Of a DNA stretch of 64,000 bases, positions 22,710 through 29,554 are shown piece by piece (the stretch's first letter is position 1; each line of letters begins with the position of its first letter). Below the pieces are notes generated by a model. That model made no database searches. It was given only the letters and a program-made list of their open reading frames with translations, and had not been told where the DNA came from. Position numbers and translations under genes: made by a program. Origin of the DNA: Novosphingobium sp. IK01 (GTDB lineage Bacteria > Pseudomonadota > Alphaproteobacteria > Sphingomonadales > Sphingomonadaceae); assembly GCF_033242265.1 (NCBI RefSeq), contig NZ_BTFW01000001.1:2873001-2937000 (forward strand), read 5' to 3'.

Positions 22710-23807
22710 TTAAAGATTGGCCTTGGCTGCAAGTGCCTTGAGCAGGGCGCGGACCTCGCGGTCTTCGGTCCAGTCGGCGTCGTTCGTTGCCATCATGCCC
22801 CGGATCAACTCGGCCTGCCGGTGAGGGGCCAGGGTGCCATAGCTGGTCAGGGTGGTCATGGCGCGGGCGTGGCCCAGGTTCTGCGACCAGGCCTTGAACG
22901 CCTCGATATTGGGGCACACCCGCTCGCCAAGCTGGACCAGGGTGTCGCGGAAGGAATGCGGGTTGAAATAGGGGAGGCCCGCCGCCGCAAAGGCATCGGC
23001 GAAAATCTTGCGGACCGGCCCGGCGTTGGTCCACCCGTCGCGGCGCAGGCCTGCTGCCACGAATCCGCCGCTTTCGCCAAGGGCAATGTGGGTGGCGGGA
23101 AACAGCGGGTCTTCGTCTCCCCACAGCAGCACCGTGTGTAAGTGCGTGCACCAGTCGCGCACGATGTCCAGCGCCTGGCCACCCACGGGGAAGAACCAGG
23201 TGGAAAAAGTCTTGCTGGCCTTGGTTCGCACGTCGCGCGCGTCCTGATCGACGCGGCCTTCTTGCAGATCGACGTGTTTCAAGCGGAACGATGCCAGCGC
23301 CCCGTCGCGCGCGCCGGTCAGCAGGGCAAAGGCCACCAGCGCGCGGTTGCGCTTTTCGATGTCGGTGGCGCAGGGCATGATGGACAGAACGTGGTGGACT
23401 TGCTCCAGAGTCGGGAACGGCTTGTGGCGCACGGCCTTGGCAATGCGCACGTCGGTATCGGGCAGATTGAAATAGTCGGCATCGCCATAGCGCAGGCAGG
23501 ATTTGTAACCCGGCTGCCCCGCCAGCCAGACAAAGAACGTGCGCAGGGCCGAAAGCGTGGAATTGACGGTGGCGCGGCTCAAGGGCTTGCCGGTGCGCAC
23601 GGCGCGTTCGGCATCGAGCTTGCGCTTGAACGCGACGGCTTGTTCGCGGTGGAACTTGCGAAAATCCTTGTGGCCATTGGCCTGTTCGAAGCGGTCCAGC
23701 GCCTTGGCCACGGCATCGATCGAGGCTTCGCTGCGGCGCCCGGCTTCCTTGAGATACTGGAAGTATTCCCGCTTCATTCGGGCGTTGGCGGCGTTGTGTT
23801 TGGCCAT
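22710..23807 (-). CDS. Tyrosine-type site-specific recombinase next to hsdM
   Basis: A 365-residue tyrosine recombinase with an N-terminal SAM-like core-binding domain (about 15-100) and a catalytic domain with R167 (TGARDG), H284-x-x-R287 (PHSFRD), H313 (LGHARA) and Y323. It lacks the DUF4102 arm-binding domain of the P4-type integrase in the same island. It lies directly before hsdM on the same strand. Roles could be excision of an element inside the island, or rearrangement of hsdS alleles as in phase-variable type I systems, but only one hsdS is present here. The catalytic set looks intact. Confidence 0.87.
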   Translation of the reverse strand: MAKHNAANARMKREYFQYLKEAGRRSEASIDAVAKALDRFEQANGHKDFRKFHREQAVAFKRKLDAERAVRTGKPLSRATVNSTLSALRTFFVWLAGQPGYKSCLRYGDADYFNLPDTDVRIAKAVRHKPFPTLEQVHHVLSIMPCATDIEKRNRALVAFALLTGARDGALASFRLKHVDLQEGRVDQDARDVRTKASKTFSTWFFPVGGQALDIVRDWCTHLHTVLLWGDEDPLFPATHIALGESGGFVAAGLRRDGWTNAGPVRKIFADAFAAAGLPYFNPHSFRDTLVQLGERVCPNIEAFKAWSQNLGHARAMTTLTSYGTLAPHRQAELIRGMMATNDADWTEDREVRALLKALAAKANL

Positions 23808-23867
23808 GGTCGGTCGTTCCTTTGGTTTGTCACAATTCAGGGAGGGCGGGGCGCGCTCTATTAGGCG

Positions 23868-24290
23868 TCAAGGTGCCTGCCTGATTTGGACGGCCAGCCG
23901 GGGCATGATGGCGGCAATCATGGCCATATTGGCCCGGCGGTGCATCACGGTGCCGCAAGCCTCGCACAGTGCGGCAAGATTGCCGGTGGCGCCCTTGCCG
24001 GGCATGAACTCGACCATGCCCAGCGCGGGTGCGCGGGGTTCGCGGCACCCGAAGCAATAGATCGTCCCGGGCGGGCAAGGGCGCTTGCGGCTGGTCTGGC
24101 GGGCCAGCAGAAATGCCCGGGTGGCTTTGCCGTCAAACAGGGTGGGGCGATTGCCGTCGATCGCGGCAAGGCCCGCGCCCTGCCAGTGGCGTACTGTATT
24201 CTTGTGTACGCCCAGGCAATCGGCCAGTTCCTGCACGCTGTAGGTGCGATGCAGCTTCACCCGGTGCGGATTGACGCGGCGGGCGGGCAC
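23868..24290 (-). CDS. Helix-turn-helix protein with C-terminal zinc ribbon
   Basis: A 140-residue protein. The N-terminus has a MerR/excisionase-like helix-turn-helix (YSVQELADCLGVHKNTVRHWQ, about 17-37) and the C-terminus two cysteine pairs, CFGC and CEACGTVMH (about 80-115), suggesting a zinc ribbon or HNH-like knuckle. GTG at 24290 is chosen because AGGAG sits 8 nt upstream, inside the end of the AlpA-like gene, so the two overlap and are coupled. A regulator or recombination directionality factor is plausible. I do not recognise a named family for the whole protein. Confidence 0.75.
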   Translation of the reverse strand: MPARRVNPHRVKLHRTYSVQELADCLGVHKNTVRHWQGAGLAAIDGNRPTLFDGKATRAFLLARQTSRKRPCPPGTIYCFGCREPRAPALGMVEFMPGKGATGNLAALCEACGTVMHRRANMAMIAAIMPRLAVQIRQAP

Positions 24291-24295
24291 CGGGC

Positions 24296-24463
24296 TTACT
24301 CCTGGCCCGCTACCAGGCGGCGGATCGAATCCGCCTTCACCAGTGTGCGACGGCCCAGCTTGAACGCTTCCAGCCGTCCGTCGGCGATCATCGCGTAAAT
24401 CGAGGTGCGGCCCAGGCTGAGGGCGCGGGCGGTCTCGTTGATCGAATAGGCAAGGCGTTCCAT
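24296..24463 (-). CDS. AlpA/excisionase-type helix-turn-helix protein
   Basis: A 55-residue protein, MERLAYSINETARALSLGRT followed by a second helix and a beta-hairpin wing (LEAFKLGRRTLVKADSI). This is the winged-helix excisionase pattern of AlpA proteins, which commonly control excision of P4-like islands through the integrase promoter. It starts at ATG 24463. Its last codons carry the AGGAG site for the next gene. In this island it is the best candidate for a recombination directionality factor. Confidence 0.8.
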   Translation of the reverse strand: MERLAYSINETARALSLGRTSIYAMIADGRLEAFKLGRRTLVKADSIRRLVAGQE

Positions 24464-24561
24464 CGGTGTTGCTCCGTTTGAACCGTGGCGGGTGCCAGCG
24501 GATGCAAGGAAGCATCAGGGAAACCGGGCAGTGTGTCGGCCAACAACCGCCGGAAAGGCCG

Positions 24562-25380
24562 CTAATCTGTTTTAGGCTTTTCGACCATCCGCATTATCTT
24601 GGCTGCTCGTTGGCGGATTTGGCTAACGGCTGGGGTATCCTGAACCTGGCTGTTGAACCAATTCGCTATCAGTTCTTCGATCCTAGCTTGTGCCCCAGGC
24701 CCGGTTGGCAAGCCATCGGGATGGTGGGCGATGGCAGCGATATGGGCCATAGCGCCTTCCCAGTCCCATTTGGGCGGGCGTCCCACAGGGCTGCGCCGTT
24801 CCGCTTGGAATGCCGTAAACCCCATGTTTTGTTTGAGCGTGAAGGAGGGTAGGAGCAGCTCGATCCGGGCCGCTTCGAAGCTTAGGCCTTCCAAAACAGC
24901 GCTGAATTCTGCTCGTTCCAATTCGGTTTGCAGAAACGTCGAATCAGGAAAAAACGAATCTCGCAGATCCCCTTCGCCGGGAATGTAGCTGGCCATCAAC
25001 GTCCCAGCGTCCCAGTCGATTTCATCTGCAACGAGGAAAAAGCCGGGGTCGATTGGCAAGGGGCCATCCATTTCGTCCCACACAACGGGCTCATCATCAA
25101 ATCTATCGAATGGATCCTTGCTGACCAGACGCTCTGCAACGGCGTGCGGGAATTCTCGACGTATAAGCGCGTCTATCTTGTCGCCTGAACTCTCGCCTGC
25201 CTCTTCTATCAAGTAGGCAATGACGGCGATCACTGACGTGTGGGGCTGAACTCTGCCTTTCCCGGTGAAGGCTTGCAGGCCTTCATCAAGCGCCATCCAT
25301 CGTAGCAGACGTTGAACCCATGGCTTTGGCGCTGCTTGGGACAGGAAGGTCACCGCTTCCGCAGAAGAAATTAGCTTCAC
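24562..25380 (-). CDS. Island protein of unknown function, coupled to the integrase
   Basis: A 272-residue soluble, acidic protein. The start overlaps the integrase stop by four bases (ATGA), so translation is coupled. The N-terminal half is rich in acidic and aromatic residues. The C-terminus (GRPPKWDWEGAMAHIAAIAH, about 200-220, and the following helices) resembles a segment found at the ends of several sphingomonad element-borne proteins and could be a DNA-binding helix bundle. No catalytic motif is visible. Function is unknown; a link to integration or its control is inferred from coupling. Confidence 0.75.
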   Translation of the reverse strand: MKLISSAEAVTFLSQAAPKPWVQRLLRWMALDEGLQAFTGKGRVQPHTSVIAVIAYLIEEAGESSGDKIDALIRREFPHAVAERLVSKDPFDRFDDEPVVWDEMDGPLPIDPGFFLVADEIDWDAGTLMASYIPGEGDLRDSFFPDSTFLQTELERAEFSAVLEGLSFEAARIELLLPSFTLKQNMGFTAFQAERRSPVGRPPKWDWEGAMAHIAAIAHHPDGLPTGPGAQARIEELIANWFNSQVQDTPAVSQIRQRAAKIMRMVEKPKTD

Positions 25381-26633
25381 TGGTTTGCCCCCGCACGTCG
25401 AGGCAACTCAATAACGGTGGCCCCCGTGCGGAGTGTATCGAGATAGTCAGCCCACCATTGCGCCATTTCTATCCGCTCCTGCCAATGCTGCCCCCGGTGA
25501 TAGGCGGCGCGCACGGCATCCTTGTCTTTGTGGGCGAGGGCCCGTTCGATCGCATCGGGTGACCATTTGCCCGATTCGTTCAAAAGCGTGCAGGCCATCG
25601 CGCGGAAACCATGGCCGGTCATGTCGCCATTGGAATAGCCCAACCGCCGCAGCGCCGCGTTGACAGTGTTTTCCGACATCGGGCGAAGATGGGTGCGGAT
25701 CGACGGAAACACATACTGTCCGTCGCCGGTCAACGCGTGGGCTTGGGCAAGCACGTCGAGTGCTTGGCGTGAGAGGGGCACGACGTGTTCCGTGCGCGCT
25801 TTCATCTTTTCGGCTGAGATGCGCCAGACCTTCGTGTCCGTGTCGATTTCCGACCATTCGGCATGGCGCAGTTCGCCGGGACGAACGAAGGCCAGTGCGG
25901 CCAATTGCAGCGCGTAGCGCGTGACAGGGTGGCCATCATACCCTTCGATTGCCCGCATCAGTTCCCCGGCCTGCTTTGGCGTCAGAACAGCGGCGTGGTG
26001 CTTGGCCTTGTGGCTGGTCAGTGCGCCGCGCAAATCGCGGGTGGGGTCCGACGCGGCAAGCTGGTTGGCGATGGCAAAGCGGAACACCTGGCTGGCGAAT
26101 TGCAGGGCGCGGTGGGCTGCTTCGGTCCGTCCGGTGGTTTCATATTTCCGGACCGCCTCCAACATTTCGAAGGGCTGGATTTCCGCAATGGGGCGCTGGC
26201 CAATGGCGCGGTCCAGCAAGTTCAGCAGCCATTCCTGTTTTGTGATCGTGGCCTGTGCGCGTCCCTCGCGTTTGCACTTGTCGATATAGGCGCGGGCGGC
26301 AGCTTGGAACGAGTTGGCGGCGCTGATTTTGGCGGTATGCGCGTCGCGGTGCTTTTTCTCGGCTGGGTCAATACCAGCCGCCAGCGTGGCGCGGGCTTCG
26401 TCGCGCAGTCGCCGTGCTTCTTTCAGGTTCACGTCGGGGTAGGCACCAAAGCCAACCTTCTTTTCGACGCGCTTGGGGTTGCCCTGATCGTCGCGGCCAT
26501 CGACGCGGAACTTGAGCCGCCAGAGCTTGCCGCCCGATGGCTGAACCAGCAGGAACAGACCCTTTTCGTCTGCCAGCTTATAGGGCTTCGCTTGGGGCTT
26601 CGCATTTCGGATTGCGGTGTCAGTCAGTGCCAT
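25377..26633 (-). CDS. P4-type tyrosine integrase (DUF4102 plus catalytic domain)
   Basis: A 418-residue integrase that inserts the island at tRNA-Phe. The N-terminal DUF4102 arm-binding domain (about 1-95) is followed by a core-binding domain and the catalytic domain with R251, K277, H341-x-x-R344, H368 and Y378, all intact. The ATG at 26633 lies inside an inverted copy of the GGCCCCC arm half-site, so integrase binding there could repress its own gene. The gene is 164 bp from the tRNA and directed away from it, as usual for this class. Confidence 0.95.
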   Translation of the reverse strand: MALTDTAIRNAKPQAKPYKLADEKGLFLLVQPSGGKLWRLKFRVDGRDDQGNPKRVEKKVGFGAYPDVNLKEARRLRDEARATLAAGIDPAEKKHRDAHTAKISAANSFQAAARAYIDKCKREGRAQATITKQEWLLNLLDRAIGQRPIAEIQPFEMLEAVRKYETTGRTEAAHRALQFASQVFRFAIANQLAASDPTRDLRGALTSHKAKHHAAVLTPKQAGELMRAIEGYDGHPVTRYALQLAALAFVRPGELRHAEWSEIDTDTKVWRISAEKMKARTEHVVPLSRQALDVLAQAHALTGDGQYVFPSIRTHLRPMSENTVNAALRRLGYSNGDMTGHGFRAMACTLLNESGKWSPDAIERALAHKDKDAVRAAYHRGQHWQERIEMAQWWADYLDTLRTGATVIELPRRAGANQ

Positions 26634-26689
26634 TGGGGGCCACGCCTTTCGCCGGTTTCAGTATGGCCCCCAAGGTGGCCCCCTGAAAC
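26631..26689. repeat. Right arm-type integrase repeats and dyad
   Basis: TGGCCCCC occurs at 26664-26671 and 26676-26683 (12-nt period), matching the left-end repeat. The pair is enclosed by a 7-bp inverted repeat GTTTCAG (26655-26661) / CTGAAAC (26683-26689). A third, inverted half-site covers the integrase start codon at 26631-26642. Probable arm-binding and autoregulatory sites. Confidence 0.7.
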
Positions 26690-26797
26690 GCCCGACTGCG
26701 AGCGGACAAAGGCGGACATCAGCGGTTAGGCCGATGCTGAAAATGGCAGAATTTGGGGATTTTTTCAATCTTTGGCAGGCATCAGCGCACAAGCCAA

Positions 26798-26873
26798 TGG
26801 TGCCTGGGGACGGAATCGAACCGCCGACACCGTGATTTTCAGTCACGTGCTCTACCAACTGAGCTACCCAGGC
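26798..26873 (-). tRNA. tRNA-Phe (anticodon GAA)
   Basis: A 76-nt cloverleaf with encoded CCA. The acceptor stem GCCTGGG pairs with CCCAGGC, the D-arm is GCTC...GAGC, and the anticodon loop is CTGAAAA, giving anticodon GAA. The T-loop is GTTCGATTC. Its 3' end (26798-26816) is the attachment site of the island to the left; the integrated copy keeps the tRNA intact. Confidence 0.97.
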
Positions 26874-27041
26874 ATCCGGTCGGAGCGTCTCGGTGGAGAG
26901 CATCCGGCGTTTGGTGAAGCGCCCTATGGCGGTGTGGGCGGGGCTTGTCCAGCCCCTCGTTTCATCTATTTTTCCACAGCGTGACACCATTGCGGAAACT
27001 TTGGGGCGGAAAGATGGCGTGGCGGAGGGCGTGTTGGCGGA

Positions 27042-27230
27042 TCAGTCCGGGGCTTCGTCTTCGGCGTCGACGGCGCGGCCGGGAAGGGCATAGCCATCGT
27101 CGAGCCAGCGCATCAGGTCGCGGTCGCGGCAGCGGTTCGAGCAGAACGGGGCGTGGGCTTCGACGCGCGGCTTGTGGCAGATCGGGCAGCGCTTGACCGG
27201 GGAAGGGGGCGGTGTGGTGGATGTCGTCAT
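27042..27230 (-). CDS. yacG: DNA gyrase inhibitor/zinc-binding protein YacG
   Basis: A 62-residue protein with the YacG four-cysteine zinc site (CPIC about 16-19, CSNRCRD about 30-36) and the signature RDLMRWLDDGYALPG. The C-terminus is short and acidic. YacG binds GyrB and inhibits gyrase in E. coli. It is the last gene of the infA-maf-RNase-yacG run, 20 bp after the RNase gene. Confidence 0.93.
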   Translation of the reverse strand: MTTSTTPPPSPVKRCPICHKPRVEAHAPFCSNRCRDRDLMRWLDDGYALPGRAVDAEDEAPD

Positions 27231-27250
27231 GATGTCAGGGCCTTATGGTA

Positions 27251-28291
27251 TCAGGGCCTCGCGGTGACCGCCTGGGCGAAACCGGCGGTGGGGGCCAGCG
27301 CCTCGTCGAGCTGCCAGTGGAGCGCGCGGCCGGTGCCGCGGGCGAGCAGGGCTTCCCATTCAGGGCGGACGGCGCGGCGCAGGGCCGGGTGGCAGGTGAG
27401 CAGGAGCGCGCCGGGGCCACTGACCCGTTCGGCGCGGCGCAGCAACTGGCGCGCGGCGGCGGCCAGCGGGGCGCGGGCAAACAGGGCCGGGAGGCTGGGG
27501 CGTTCGAGCCGCGAGACAAGCTGGACGAAGCCATAGCCGTTCATCGCCGTGCGTTCCGAGCGCCAGCCGGTGGTTTCGAGCAGAGCGGCCAGCGCCTCGC
27601 CCAGCGCGGTGTCGACGGCCTGTCGGTCGCGCTTTTCGGCCAGGGTGGGAAAGTCGATGCCGATCGAGCCGCCGATGTCGAGTCGGGCGATGGCGGCGAC
27701 GATGGCCGGCACCGCCGCCAGCGCGAGGGCGGGGAGCGGGGGGAACCCGTCCACGTCGATCAGCGTCATCGCCGGGGTCGGGCTGATGCAGAGGCCCCCG
27801 CGCGGGAAGGCGATCTGGCCGCTCATCGCCTCTTCCATCACCTCGTCCCAGCCTGCCTCGTCGAGGCTGCGGTCGGTGACGGGGAGCAGGCGCACCGGGT
27901 GGCCGCTCTGGGTGAGGGTTTGCGCAAGAGTGGGGGCGGGGCACGCCTGTTCGGCAGGGCCTGCCGGGCGAGCCATCGGCAGCTTGGTGCGGCCTTTTTC
28001 GGCAATTGCGGCGCGGGTCACGCGGAACAGGCCGCTGGCGCCTTCGGGAAGCGCCGGGGTCAGGCCATCGACCAGCGCGGTGGCGCCGTTTTCGAAGACG
28101 CCATTGTCAAAGACGAGCGTGCCGCGCCGGGTGCCCGCGATGCGGCTGGTGACGCGGGCCGGGGCGACGAGACCGGGCGCGAGGGTGTTTTCGCCAGCCC
28201 AGTCGATGCGTGCGGCCAGGATCGTGCCGCCCTCGACGAGCGCTGCGCGGGTCTCGCCGATGCCCTCCTCAACGAGCCAGGTGGCGGCCAC
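27251..28291 (-). CDS. Ribonuclease E/G family protein (short form)
   Basis: A 346-residue protein related to the catalytic part of RNase E/G. The magnesium-binding region is seen as TLIDVDG (about 179-185) and the family motif GGSIGIDFP (about 213-221). The S1 domain and C-terminal scaffold of RNase E are missing, so it is a short form like those found between maf and yacG in sphingomonads. It probably processes or degrades RNA in the cytoplasm; its substrate range is unknown. It starts 8 bp after maf. Confidence 0.8.
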   Translation of the reverse strand: MAATWLVEEGIGETRAALVEGGTILAARIDWAGENTLAPGLVAPARVTSRIAGTRRGTLVFDNGVFENGATALVDGLTPALPEGASGLFRVTRAAIAEKGRTKLPMARPAGPAEQACPAPTLAQTLTQSGHPVRLLPVTDRSLDEAGWDEVMEEAMSGQIAFPRGGLCISPTPAMTLIDVDGFPPLPALALAAVPAIVAAIARLDIGGSIGIDFPTLAEKRDRQAVDTALGEALAALLETTGWRSERTAMNGYGFVQLVSRLERPSLPALFARAPLAAAARQLLRRAERVSGPGALLLTCHPALRRAVRPEWEALLARGTGRALHWQLDEALAPTAGFAQAVTARP

Positions 28292-28299
28292 GGGATTGC

Positions 28300-28923
28300 T
28301 CAGGCGAGCAGGCGGGCGGCCACCAGCAGGCGGCGGGTTTCATAGAGAGGCAGGCCCACGACGCCCGAATGGCTGCCCTCGATCCATGCGCAGAAGCCTT
28401 CGGCGCTGCCCTGGATGGCATAGCCGCCCGCCTTGCCGTGCCATTCGCCGCCCGCGATATAGGCGTCGATTTCCGCCGGGGTCAGGCGCTTGAAGCGCAC
28501 GATGGTCTCGCTCAGCGCCTCGCGCAACTGGCCATCGGGGGTGAGCAGGGCGACGGCGGAAAACACGCGGTGGCGGCGGCCCGAAAGCAGGGCGAGGCAC
28601 GCGCGCGCGGTGGCCTCGTCCTCGGCCTTGGGCAGGATGCGGCGGCCTGCGCCGACCACGGTATCGCCTGAAAGGATCGCGGCATCGGGCGCCATGGCCG
28701 CCGCCGCGCGGGCCTTGCCAGCGGCCAGACGCACCGCATGGGCGCGCGGCAGTTCGCCGGGCAGCGGGCTTTCGTCGATGTCGGTGGCAATCACGCTGTC
28801 GGGCACGAGGCCGAGGCGCGCGAGCAGGTCGCGGCGCCGCGGGCTGGCCGAAGCCAGCACGAGCGGCGCGCGGGAAGCCGGTGCATGCACGGAAGGCACA
28901 CTCAGGGAAGAAGCGGCGACCAT
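28300..28923 (-). CDS. maf: Maf-family nucleotide pyrophosphatase
   Basis: A 207-residue Maf protein, which hydrolyses non-canonical or modified NTPs (dTTP/UTP or 7-methyl-GTP, depending on subgroup). The N-terminal loop LASASPRRRDLL (about 23-34) and the catalytic SGDTVV (about 94-99) are present. About 18 extra residues precede the core. It lies 16 bp after infA and is followed closely by the RNase gene. Confidence 0.93.
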   Translation of the reverse strand: MVAASSLSVPSVHAPASRAPLVLASASPRRRDLLARLGLVPDSVIATDIDESPLPGELPRAHAVRLAAGKARAAAAMAPDAAILSGDTVVGAGRRILPKAEDEATARACLALLSGRRHRVFSAVALLTPDGQLREALSETIVRFKRLTPAEIDAYIAGGEWHGKAGGYAIQGSAEGFCAWIEGSHSGVVGLPLYETRRLLVAARLLA

Positions 28924-28939
28924 GATGGGGTCGCCAGCC

Positions 28940-29185
28940 TCAGTACGAGCCAGGGCCGCCGCGGCCGGGCATGAAGCGGTAGGTGATGCGCCCCTTGGTC
29001 AGGTCGTAAGGGGTCAGTTCGACCAGCACTTCGTCGCCGACCAGCACGCGGATGCGGTTCTTGCGCATCTTGCCGGCGGTGTGGCCCAGGATCTCGTGAT
29101 CGTTTTCGAGGCGCACGCGGAACATGGCGTTGGGCAGCAGTTCGACGACCGTGCCACGCATTTCAAGGAGTTCTTCTTTCGCCAT
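28940..29185 (-). CDS. infA: Translation initiation factor IF-1
   Basis: An 81-residue IF-1 with the S1-like beta-barrel sequence [20 protein letters not shown] at the start and [14 protein letters not shown] in the middle. It binds the ribosomal A site during initiation. The C-terminus is extended by about nine residues ([10 protein letters not shown]) relative to the 72-residue E. coli protein. AAGGAG sits upstream of the ATG. It is the first gene of the leftward cluster to yacG. A very long antisense-frame extension to 32359 is spurious. Confidence 0.97.
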   Translation of the reverse strand: MAKEELLEMRGTVVELLPNAMFRVRLENDHEILGHTAGKMRKNRIRVLVGDEVLVELTPYDLTKGRITYRFMPGRGGPGSY

Positions 29186-29354
29186 CGGCGGGTTCGGTAG
29201 CCTTTTTACGGGGGTGACACGACAGCCATCGGGCAGGTGCCAGGCCCGGTGGAGGGCAGGGAACCAGAAGAAAGCCGAGCGCCACAGGAAAAGAGTGTCG
29301 TGAAAACACGACGCGCGTCGCGCCCATAGCCTTCCCCCGGCAAAAAGGAAACCC

Positions 29355-29368
29355 CCCGAAATTTCGGG
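29355..29368. promoter_or_regulatory. Palindrome in the infA/receptor intergenic region
   Basis: CCCGAAATTTCGGG is a perfect 14-bp palindrome in the 370-bp divergent gap 29186-29554. It could be an operator for the receptor gene. The rest of the gap shows no recognisable gene. Confidence 0.35.
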
Positions 29369-29554
29369 CGGGCGCGGGGCGTGCGCCTTCTGGCGCGGAC
29401 CTGCCGGTGCCGATGGGGGACGACAAATTGATACGATTTGCGTATTGTTTCCATCGGGATCGAAAGCCAGCAAGGGTGGCGTGACCTGCCAACCGGCCAG
29501 CCAACAGGAATGCTGCGTTTCAGGATGGTTCGTTTCAGGATGGGCCGTTTCGCG

